Positions 38,250 to 45,274 of a stretch of 64,000 nt of DNA are shown here, piece after piece. How positions within the stretch are numbered: the stretch's first letter is position 1; every line of letters begins with the position of its first letter. This DNA comes from an uncultured Tenacibaculum sp. (GTDB lineage Bacteria; Bacteroidota; Bacteroidia; Flavobacteriales; Flavobacteriaceae), in assembly GCA_947496185.1 (NCBI GenBank), contig CANMCD010000010.1, forward strand, positions 62,001-126,000, written 5' to 3'. A program made the position numbers and the translations under genes. The notes beneath the pieces were generated by a model. The model was not told the DNA's origin, searched no databases, and saw only the letters and a list, made by a program, of their open reading frames with translations.

Positions 38250-40150
38250 TAGACGAACGTATTTTGTATTAATTCAAGTATTAATGATTCATTATCTGGA
38301 TTCAAAATATCCATTACAGGTGTATTAAGTTCTCTTTGAAAATAACTTCTCTTTTCTTCATAATTTTTTGTGTCGAGTTTGGTTAATGTATGCTTATCAA
38401 TTACGCCCTTAGTTGATTTATAGGTATATGGAGTTAATGCATAAAACACAACCTTACAAGCTACATAAGAGGATATAACCGTAATTGTTTTTTGAATAAA
38501 ATCTACTGAATCATGTGGACTTATAGTACAAATGATAGCATCTGGATATATACCTTGAATAAAAGCTAATTGTTTTAATTGTGAGCCATTAATACCAATA
38601 TTAATAGGATACTTAGGTATAACCCCCCCTTGACTTCCCGTTAAAAAGATGTCAGGATTATGCTTTTTTTGAAGCACCTGTAATGTTAGTTGTAATATTT
38701 TACTCCACTCTCCTATATTGATATGAATAGGAGGATTATACCCAAAAGGAAATACATAATCAGCATTAAATAATACACCTTGTGGTTCCGTTGCTAAATA
38801 TGAAGTTTTGTACCCAACTCGTTCAAGTATCTCTTTTATTGTCATCTGAACTGTAAATTTCCCTTGAATACTCCCCGTTCCAATTACACATAAAACAGGA
38901 GATGTCACTTCTGGTAAAGGTGCTAAATTGTATAGCTTTTCGGTATTCTTTTTATTAATAGAGTTAAAATATATTTTCCCTTTATAATTGGGATATTCTT
39001 GTTTTATAAGTTTTTCGATAAATTTATATACAGTATCATCCCATACAATAAAATTCTTATCAAAAGAAATCGCTTTTTTCACCAATTCATACCCAAAAAT
39101 GAGGTTTTGATCTAATAATTGTTCTAAAAAATACCCCACAACTAATGTATCAAAAGACTCAAATTCTTCTAAAGTTAGGTTTTTATTTGTTGAGAGAATA
39201 TTACTTTCTTCTAGAAAAGAAAAAACATTATTCATTTTAATAGCTCTGGGATAGCCTATCGCCAATGAAATTTCATAGGGCAATACATTATTAAAACGAA
39301 CTAAACTTTGAATTTCTTTTTCTTCAAAGGGGAAAATAGCTAGTCTTTTAGCCCTAGGTTTAATATCATCAAACAATTCTTTAATTAGTAATTCCTTATG
39401 ATTTTCTGTAACACCTGAGGATATAATTTTATCATCAGCTCTTCTACGATTAAAACTTAAAATTGTAGTATCTGAGCTATTTTGCAACCAAATTTTAAGT
39501 TCTTTTTTTGAGGTTTTATTTTCATATAATGCGTTTGCTACTATCCCTGTAAAGTGTGCCGTTGCCAAGCTTGTTCCAGAACCAAACTTAAATGAATTAT
39601 CCTTATTTGCTACTCTTTGAAACCCTCCCTTTGCTAATATATTTGTTGGACTATTCTTTAAAAACTTAAAGCTTTCTTTATCTCTTATCAATCCTGATCC
39701 TACCCCTAATACTGAATTTAAATGGGCTGGAAAACAAGATTTTTCCGCAAAATAGTATGAGGATGCATTAATAATTATTCCATTTTTATCAGCTAATTCG
39801 CATAACGTTATAAGTCGTTCAGAAGGAGTTTCCGTACAAATTCCCATACTAATATTTAATAGTTCCGCATTTGAATTTTCTATAGCATACGAAATAGCTT
39901 CACACAATAATTCTTCTGAGATATTTTCATCAAAAGAAGATACTTTAATAGCAAATAACGATGCAGTGACACAATGCCTATGAATTATAGAAGCAATACC
40001 TGTTCCATGTCCATCTTCATCTTGAAACTCATTCTCTATAATGGAAATGTTGTTTGACTTATTTTGATGTAAAGTTACTCCAGTTATATCACAGGATAAT
40101 AATCTCTTATGGTGTTTATCAACACCAGTATCTATAATACCTACCTTCAT
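38249..40150 (-). CDS. cytosolic S8 subtilisin-like protease fused to a DUF1611-like P-loop domain
   Basis: 633 residues. Residues 1-215 are a compact subtilase with the full triad: D7 in GIIDTGVD, H48 in EDGHGTG and S194 in GSGTSLATAHFTG. There is no signal or prodomain; the protein starts directly at the first strand, so it is cytosolic. From about residue 265 a second module starts. It contains a P-loop-like CVIGTGSIQGKFT (424-433) followed by LERVGYKTSYLATEPQGVLF, resembling the C-terminal nucleotide-binding domain of DUF1611 proteins, which include amide- or epimerisation-linked enzymes. It could be the leader protease of the peptide pathway with an added nucleotide-dependent activity. 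The fusion is unusual to me; the protease assignment is firm. Confidence 0.82.
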   Translation of the reverse strand: MKVGIIDTGVDKHHKRLLSCDITGVTLHQNKSNNISIIENEFQDEDGHGTGIASIIHRHCVTASLFAIKVSSFDENISEELLCEAISYAIENSNAELLNISMGICTETPSERLITLCELADKNGIIINASSYYFAEKSCFPAHLNSVLGVGSGLIRDKESFKFLKNSPTNILAKGGFQRVANKDNSFKFGSGTSLATAHFTGIVANALYENKTSKKELKIWLQNSSDTTILSFNRRRADDKIISSGVTENHKELLIKELFDDIKPRAKRLAIFPFEEKEIQSLVRFNNVLPYEISLAIGYPRAIKMNNVFSFLEESNILSTNKNLTLEEFESFDTLVVGYFLEQLLDQNLIFGYELVKKAISFDKNFIVWDDTVYKFIEKLIKQEYPNYKGKIYFNSINKKNTEKLYNLAPLPEVTSPVLCVIGTGSIQGKFTVQMTIKEILERVGYKTSYLATEPQGVLFNADYVFPFGYNPPIHINIGEWSKILQLTLQVLQKKHNPDIFLTGSQGGVIPKYPINIGINGSQLKQLAFIQGIYPDAIICTISPHDSVDFIQKTITVISSYVACKVVFYALTPYTYKSTKGVIDKHTLTKLDTKNYEEKRSYFQRELNTPVMDILNPDNESLILELIQNTFV

Positions 40151-40159
40151 ACTTTACAT

Positions 40160-41602
40160 TTATTTATTTGTATGCCCAGTATTAACTGCCACCATATTCG
40201 TAGGAAGATGAATTGTATCTGGCTTGTTACGCATTCTTAGGTATTGTTCTTTTATAAAATCCTCTGTTTTATATTTCCAATAAGTACATTGCGGTTTATT
40301 ATTATTGACTGCCTGATGTGCACAAGATATCTGATCACATACAGGAAGATAAGTACAGTTTCTACAAACTTCATTCACATCAAAACGATTGAAACTCGTA
40401 TACTTCTCAAAGTGTTCTGGTTTATAATCTTGAAATACATTCGTAGCTGCGCGTTGATCGTCATGGATTGTTTCCCAACACTTGTGAATATTCCCTAATG
40501 GATCTATCACCAAACCATAAGGTGCTGCCCAAGTTGGACAGTCAGACTGATATTGTGGAAGTTCCCAAGCTAACTTAGCATTCCTCTTACCATTACCAAC
40601 ACTCCATTTGTTAAACAAATCAACTTGTTTTAGTCTAAAATCTTGATAAATATCAAAAAACTCATCTACATTTAATCTTTTCTTTTTATCCTCTTCTGTG
40701 ATAACTTCTCCGTCATAAGTTCTAAGCCATGCGGGAGAAAATTTGAAATTCCTATAACGCTGAGGCCAAATATTATAATCTTCTAAATCTTGAAGTAATG
40801 TATCTAACGTAGCAGCAACAGTTCTATCAATATTAATACGAAGGTTAATAGAAAAGTCTTCTGGGAGCAATGATAAATTCTCTAAAATTTTAAAGTAGTT
40901 TTTCCCTTTTGTCTTTAAAGGGCGGTATTTATTATGTACTTCTCTCGCGCCGTCTAAGGTAACTTGTGCTTGATGAATACCATTTTCTCTAAGAATCTTT
41001 ACATTCTTTGGAGTTAAATAAATCCCGTTTGTAATTAAATCTGTATTATAAGAAATTCCATATTCTTCTGAAACTTTCATAAAATGCGGAGAAAGCTTTT
41101 TAATAGCTTGCATGTTTACAAGAGGTTCTCCTCCATACCAAGTAACAGAAAATTGTTTAATCCCATCTTCTTTTGCTATTATCTGACTGATATATTCCTT
41201 AACCTGTGCAATTATTTTTTCATCCTTTAACGTGTTATTAGGTTTTACAAATTCAAAACAATACGAACAGGCCATATTACAAACGATGGTAGTTCCGATC
41301 GTAAGGTATATACCTGATGCTTTTTCATTTCGTTTATTTTCTAAATAAATTTCCTCTGATTTTTCAATAAACTTGGTATCGTGAAGCACATAATCTTTTT
41401 GTAGTAGATAATCTATAATACTTTTGTGTTCATTATATTCTTTAGGATCAAATTTTTTGATGGTCATCAATTCAGACATAAGTCTACCTTCACTTGAGTT
41501 AAGTAATTCTATACCTCCAGAAAATGTATTATATAGTAAGAATTCTTCTGTTTCATGAACAGGTACAAGAATATTATATGGGTTAGTAGCGTAGTGTTTC
41601 AT
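40160..41602 (-). CDS. radical SAM/SPASM peptide maturase
   Basis: 480 residues. Residues about 8-90 look like a peptide-binding winged-helix (RRE/PqqD-like) lead-in. The radical SAM core has CxxxCxxC (C108, C112, C115 in CNMACSYC) and the SAM-binding GGEP. The C-terminal SPASM region holds C355, C375, C413, C416, C422, C427 and C439, enough for two auxiliary 4Fe-4S clusters. Such enzymes build thioether, C-C or C-N links, or epimerise residues, in ribosomal peptides. It is the first large gene downstream of three small peptide genes and a hairpin. The family is certain; the reaction on these peptides is unknown. Confidence 0.93.
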   Translation of the reverse strand: MKHYATNPYNILVPVHETEEFLLYNTFSGGIELLNSSEGRLMSELMTIKKFDPKEYNEHKSIIDYLLQKDYVLHDTKFIEKSEEIYLENKRNEKASGIYLTIGTTIVCNMACSYCFEFVKPNNTLKDEKIIAQVKEYISQIIAKEDGIKQFSVTWYGGEPLVNMQAIKKLSPHFMKVSEEYGISYNTDLITNGIYLTPKNVKILRENGIHQAQVTLDGAREVHNKYRPLKTKGKNYFKILENLSLLPEDFSINLRINIDRTVAATLDTLLQDLEDYNIWPQRYRNFKFSPAWLRTYDGEVITEEDKKKRLNVDEFFDIYQDFRLKQVDLFNKWSVGNGKRNAKLAWELPQYQSDCPTWAAPYGLVIDPLGNIHKCWETIHDDQRAATNVFQDYKPEHFEKYTSFNRFDVNEVCRNCTYLPVCDQISCAHQAVNNNKPQCTYWKYKTEDFIKEQYLRMRNKPDTIHLPTNMVAVNTGHTNK

Positions 41603-41730
41603 CTGTTTGGAGTTTTTAGTTAGTTTTTGTTGAAACCTTATAAAGGATTAAAAAACAAGATAGTTACGTTAATTTATTATCATCTAATGATAGTATAAAT
41701 AGCGAATTCATCTTTTATAAATATTTTTAT

Positions 41731-41763
41731 AATCAGATAAAGGCAATAAACCTTTATCTGATT
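41731..41763 (-). promoter_or_regulatory. 13-bp hairpin between peptide genes and the radical SAM gene
   Basis: A perfect 13-bp stem (41731-41743 with 41751-41763) with a 7-base loop lies 22 bases after the stop of the last peptide gene. The minus-strand 3' flank is ATAAAAATATTT rather than a clean T run, so it looks like a processing/stabilising hairpin or partial terminator. It would keep peptide mRNA more abundant than maturase mRNA, as in many peptide operons. Confidence 0.65.
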
Positions 41764-41785
41764 ATGGGAAGTAATTTTTTATATT

Positions 41786-41911
41786 TTAAGATTCTCTACC
41801 TATACTAGTTGCACCACAAGGCTTTACTCTAGAAATAGCTAATGTCTCTACGTTTTTTTTGTTGTTTAAAGTACTTGGTTTGGTTAATACTTTCTTTACA
41901 TTTTTTTTCAT
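41786..41911 (-). CDS. candidate RiPP precursor A, 41 aa
   Basis: A 41-codon frame with an ATG at 41911 preceded by an A-rich leader. The peptide starts MKKNVKKVLTKPSTLNNKK, contains NVETLAISRVKPC and ends GATSIGRES. It is Lys-rich at the N-terminus and has a single Cys (residue 32). VETL followed by Arg and Cys is shared with the two longer precursors (VETLC-AELRNC), which suggests a diverged member of the same set. It lies 29 bases after precursor B and just before the hairpin and the radical SAM gene. It is too short for confident family recognition; position and shared motif carry the call. Confidence 0.65.
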   Translation of the reverse strand: MKKNVKKVLTKPSTLNNKKNVETLAISRVKPCGATSIGRES

Positions 41912-41940
41912 GGTTTTAAGGTTTTTAATTAATTAAACAT

Positions 41941-42117
41941 TTAAAATAAAATATCATCCTCATGATTCGTATCTTCTCCTGATAGTCTTCTCAATCTTGG
42001 ACAATTACGTAACTCTGCACAAAGAGTTTCTACCTCTTTAACCAGTCTATCTTCCGTAGTAGCTGGCTTTACAAGCTCCTTTTTAAGAAGCTCATTTTTT
42101 AATTGCTTTTTTTTCAT
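41941..42117 (-). CDS. candidate RiPP precursor B, 58 aa
   Basis: A 58-residue peptide. Leader-like part: MKKKQLKNELLKKELVKPA, then TTEDRLVKEVETL. The putative core begins near C33: CAELRNCPRLRRLSG, then EDTNHEDDILF. The Cys are at 33 and 39, and Arg at 37, 41, 43 and 44. It is paralogous to precursor C: the first 19 residues, the Cys/Arg segment (one change) and the EDDILF end are the same, while the stretch between G47 and EDDILF varies. This is the pattern of duplicated precursors with conserved recognition parts. The gene is preceded by an A-rich tract and lies 62 bases after precursor C. Confidence 0.82.
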   Translation of the reverse strand: MKKKQLKNELLKKELVKPATTEDRLVKEVETLCAELRNCPRLRRLSGEDTNHEDDILF

Positions 42118-42179
42118 GTATATAAAATTTTGTTACGTTAAAGAAGGAGTTTGTACTCCCCATTAAACGATAGGCTGTA

Positions 42180-42359
42180 CTAAAACAGAATATCGTCTTC
42201 CCCTTGTCCAGTATCACTTCCTGATAACCTCCTCAACCTTGGACAATTGCGTAGTTCTCCACAAAGTGTTTCCACTTCTTTTACTAACCTGTCTTCAGTT
42301 GAAGCAGGCTTTACAAGCTCCTTTTTAAGAAGCTCGTTTTTTAATTGCTTTTTTTTCAT
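42180..42359 (-). CDS. candidate RiPP precursor C, 59 aa
   Basis: A 59-residue peptide nearly identical to precursor B: leader MKKKQLKNELLKKELVKPA, then STEDRLVKEVETL, core CGELRNCPRLRRLSG, end SDTGQGEDDILF, stop TAG. Its ATG at 42359 lies inside the 3' end of the S41 peptidase gene in another frame (35-base overlap), so translation may be coupled. Relative to B there are changes at residues 20, 34 and 48-53, including one added residue. Many changes between the two genes are synonymous (for example in the VETL and NCP codons), which shows selection on the peptide and excludes a recent copy artefact. Confidence 0.82.
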   Translation of the reverse strand: MKKKQLKNELLKKELVKPASTEDRLVKEVETLCGELRNCPRLRRLSGSDTGQGEDDILF

Positions 42360-44271
42360 AATTAAAATAATTTGTATTACTTCCCTTATTGTTGTTCTTT
42401 ATTATATCGATTGCCTTTCTCAAAACTTTATCTTTATATGGTTTTAAATCTTCAACCTTATTAATCTTTACCAATATATCTGGTATAATTCCTTTTCCTT
42501 CTATTTTATCTGTACGCTCATATATATAGGGAGTAAAACTGTTAGTTATTACCCGTACCCTCTTTAAATAAACATGATAGACCAGAGATAAAGCTCCCAT
42601 TGTTCTCTCTTTTCCTATAACCAATACTCCTTTTCTATTATTTTTAAGTGCTTCAATAAACAATTCTGAAGCACAAGCGGTATTACCATCTACAAGTACT
42701 ACTATTTTATTTTTAAGATTGTATTTAAAACAACGCTTTATTACATTAACTACTAAAGAATCTTTTTTTTGATCAATTCTATTTTTCATCTCAGCAAACA
42801 TAAAGTCTGCAGGCATGAAATAAGACAAGAGTCTTGCTGCCTCTTGTGATTCCCCTCCTCCATTACCTCTAAGATCTATAATGAGTGATTTATAGCTGTT
42901 AAATTTTTGAATATTATTAGCAAACTCTGATGGAGTATCCCTAAAAAATTTATTAATTTTAAAGTATACAGTATGATCATTCAATTCTCGTATTTCATGT
43001 TGTTTTGGTCTAAAATTTGGGGAAATACGGTATCTCTTTTTCAATTTATACCTGACTGATGTGATTTGTTGATCAGGTGTTTTAATTTTTAATTCCATAA
43101 TATTTCCAACCTCTGCTTTTAAAAGCTCATTTATTTTTTTATTTCTATAGTTCTTTAGATAAGTATTTTCTAAATTAATTTTTCCACTAGAAATACTATC
43201 CACCAATTTCACAAAACTTACATTATTGATCTTAATAATTTCACTTCCAAGTGGGATGCTTTTCCTTAGTTCATCATCAAAAACAGCAGCCACCTTATGC
43301 GTATTATTTATTTGATATAATACTATTGGCCCTCTAGTTGTTTTACGATTAGTACATCTATTAACAATTCTAAAATGAGGGTCTGAAAAATGACGCACTA
43401 AAAAGTAATTGATTTGTTTTGTTAGTTCACAAACGGATAGTTTTTCATAGTTTTCAAATTCTTTTTCAAATACTTTTTGAATCGTTTGTTTTTGCAACTG
43501 CCGTTCATTATAAAACGGATAATATACTATACACGCCCTAATCAGCTTAATTATGGCACTATTTTTATCCAAACCATTATGCGCTAAAAAAACATTCGTT
43601 AACAGTTCATTATGCATATATTCTGTAGGATAATGCTCGTATATACCATAACTTTCAAATGCCAATGGTGAAATCGTTTTAATAACACTTTTTATGTCCA
43701 AATATTTATTCACAGGTGAACTTTCATATATTTCTTTATAAACCCCAATCCACAGCGATCCAATATAAAAATCAATATTCTTATTCAAATTATTAGGAAC
43801 CACTTCAATTAATATTCTATTAATACTCTTATCTTTTAAACAGGAAACACTTTCTTCAATAGGCCATTGAAATCCATCTTTAGTAATATCTATACCCCCT
43901 ATGTCACAAGACATATTTTTTGAATTCAAAACTTTAACTAGAATTTTCTTTACATTTTTAGTGTAAATTCTAGCAGTAAATTGTATGGTATCATTCGTTG
44001 AAAACCCAGACGAGTATCGTATCGGAATCTCATAACGGAATTTGTTTTTGTTAGCTATAGAAAACTGCTTAATGTCAAAAGCTTTCTTCTTTTCCTTGTA
44101 AACATTAAAGCCAGGAAAACAAAATAATGACCTCTTATAAGCTGTATTCTCTAATGAAAAAATAGTATCTTTTACATAATCATCTTGATATAATGCATTA
44201 ATTTGAGCATTAACATCTACTAAAAAAAACACACCTATCAAATAAGTCAAGAAGAATCTACGATTATACAT
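42325..44271 (-). CDS. secreted S41-family peptidase
   Basis: 648 residues with a signal peptide ending VNAQ. A large N-terminal region of about 380 residues of unknown fold contains paired Cys. A PDZ-like segment follows (IKINNVSFVKLVDS) and then the S41 fold: YKSLIIDLRGNGGG, the catalytic Ser535 in DGNTACASEL and Lys554 in VIGKERTMGAL. S41 enzymes cleave C-terminal or misfolded segments in the periplasm. The gene overlaps the UPF0489 gene by 8 bases and precursor C by 35 bases, so it belongs to the operon. It may trim the exported peptide; this is inferred. Confidence 0.83.
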   Translation of the reverse strand: MYNRRFFLTYLIGVFFLVDVNAQINALYQDDYVKDTIFSLENTAYKRSLFCFPGFNVYKEKKKAFDIKQFSIANKNKFRYEIPIRYSSGFSTNDTIQFTARIYTKNVKKILVKVLNSKNMSCDIGGIDITKDGFQWPIEESVSCLKDKSINRILIEVVPNNLNKNIDFYIGSLWIGVYKEIYESSPVNKYLDIKSVIKTISPLAFESYGIYEHYPTEYMHNELLTNVFLAHNGLDKNSAIIKLIRACIVYYPFYNERQLQKQTIQKVFEKEFENYEKLSVCELTKQINYFLVRHFSDPHFRIVNRCTNRKTTRGPIVLYQINNTHKVAAVFDDELRKSIPLGSEIIKINNVSFVKLVDSISSGKINLENTYLKNYRNKKINELLKAEVGNIMELKIKTPDQQITSVRYKLKKRYRISPNFRPKQHEIRELNDHTVYFKINKFFRDTPSEFANNIQKFNSYKSLIIDLRGNGGGESQEAARLLSYFMPADFMFAEMKNRIDQKKDSLVVNVIKRCFKYNLKNKIVVLVDGNTACASELFIEALKNNRKGVLVIGKERTMGALSLVYHVYLKRVRVITNSFTPYIYERTDKIEGKGIIPDILVKINKVEDLKPYKDKVLRKAIDIIKNNNKGSNTNYFNYEKKAIKKRAS

Positions 44272-45184
44272 GACTTAATTTTTTTGATGTTATTTTACTT
44301 ATATGGTGAACATCTATATTATAGATTTCTTGTAGACCTAACAATAACTTTTCTTCGATTAGTTCCCACTGATCAATTGGCGTAAAACCACTATACCTAG
44401 ATCTACAGATAGTTATTATCTGTGGTACTACTTTTTGTTTTTTTAAACTTTTTATAAAGTCATCTACCCGCTTACATATTGTTTCTTTATTAACTTTTCT
44501 ACTACTTGGATGAATGTCTTTAAAGTAATTAATAACATAATAAAAATTTCCTTGATACTTAATCGCTTTAATATTTGTTACTATGAAATTCAAATAATGA
44601 TATTCATTCTTTTGAAATTCTAGGTATTCTTCTTCCGTAATTTCAATCATTATTTCATTCATATTGTATGGATTATCATTACAAGAAAAATAGTCCAAAT
44701 CAATATCTAACAAAATATTATTATTCAATAAGCTAGTTTTATCAAAACTAGTAGCATCTATATTTTTGTAGTTAAAAAAAGACACACTTTTAGTTAATGT
44801 CTCCTTAGTTAAGGCTGATTTCTTTCCTGAAATTAAATACTTATTATTATCATCATAAGACTTTATAAACATGTCAACATCTTGCTCTTTTTTAGTATCA
44901 TATTTAACCCACCAAACATCAGAAATCAATTTGAGATAAATAGCAGGCATGATAAAAGTGGCAATTCCTAACTCTTGGTAGGTAAAATCTTGAATTAGCT
45001 CGATTGTATTCGCTGAAAACTCTTTAATTGAAGTGTTAAATCTGGGGGTAGACATATCGGAATGATCGTCAAAATGTAGCAATATATTTCCCTGTTCTTT
45101 TATTAGTTGTTTTTTCAAAGAATATAACCAAACATAAAATGCCTCATTATGCTCTTCTATTAAAAATGTAGTAGTTTTAGCCAT
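44264..45184 (-). CDS. UPF0489 arginase-fold protein, candidate peptide arginase
   Basis: 306 residues with ureohydrolase-like metal ligands: HFDDHSDMSTP (H37, D39/D40, H41, D43) and LLDIDLDYF (D160, D162, D164). This matches the UPF0489 (C5orf22-like) family. To my knowledge, members such as OspR of the landornamide pathway are peptide arginases that turn Arg into ornithine in precursor peptides. The precursors here have four clustered Arg in the core, a fitting substrate. It is the first gene of the minus-strand operon, 90 bases from the divergent ABC exporter. The family is well supported; the reaction is inferred. Confidence 0.8.
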   Translation of the reverse strand: MAKTTTFLIEEHNEAFYVWLYSLKKQLIKEQGNILLHFDDHSDMSTPRFNTSIKEFSANTIELIQDFTYQELGIATFIMPAIYLKLISDVWWVKYDTKKEQDVDMFIKSYDDNNKYLISGKKSALTKETLTKSVSFFNYKNIDATSFDKTSLLNNNILLDIDLDYFSCNDNPYNMNEIMIEITEEEYLEFQKNEYHYLNFIVTNIKAIKYQGNFYYVINYFKDIHPSSRKVNKETICKRVDDFIKSLKKQKVVPQIITICRSRYSGFTPIDQWELIEEKLLLGLQEIYNIDVHHISKITSKKLSHV

Positions 45185-45274
45185 AACAATTCAGTTATTT
45201 TTATAAATTCGTGACAATTTAACAATTTATTTTAAATATCATCAATAAATACTCATTTAAAATCATTCTAAATA

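Noticed and set aside
41678-41692. Small palindrome (TATCAT-CTA-ATGATA) before the radical SAM gene
   Set aside because: A 6-bp AT-only stem is too weak to call, and similar ones are common in this base composition.
42247-42447. A plus-strand 66-codon frame over the precursor region
   Set aside because: It is antisense to precursor C and the S41 gene. Its sequence is the complement of conserved codons, and the minus-strand peptides have leader, Cys and paralogue support.
45185-45274. Divergent promoters between the UPF0489 and ABC exporter genes
   Set aside because: A promoter pair must exist here, but no clear TAnnTTTG is visible on either strand, so no box is annotated.
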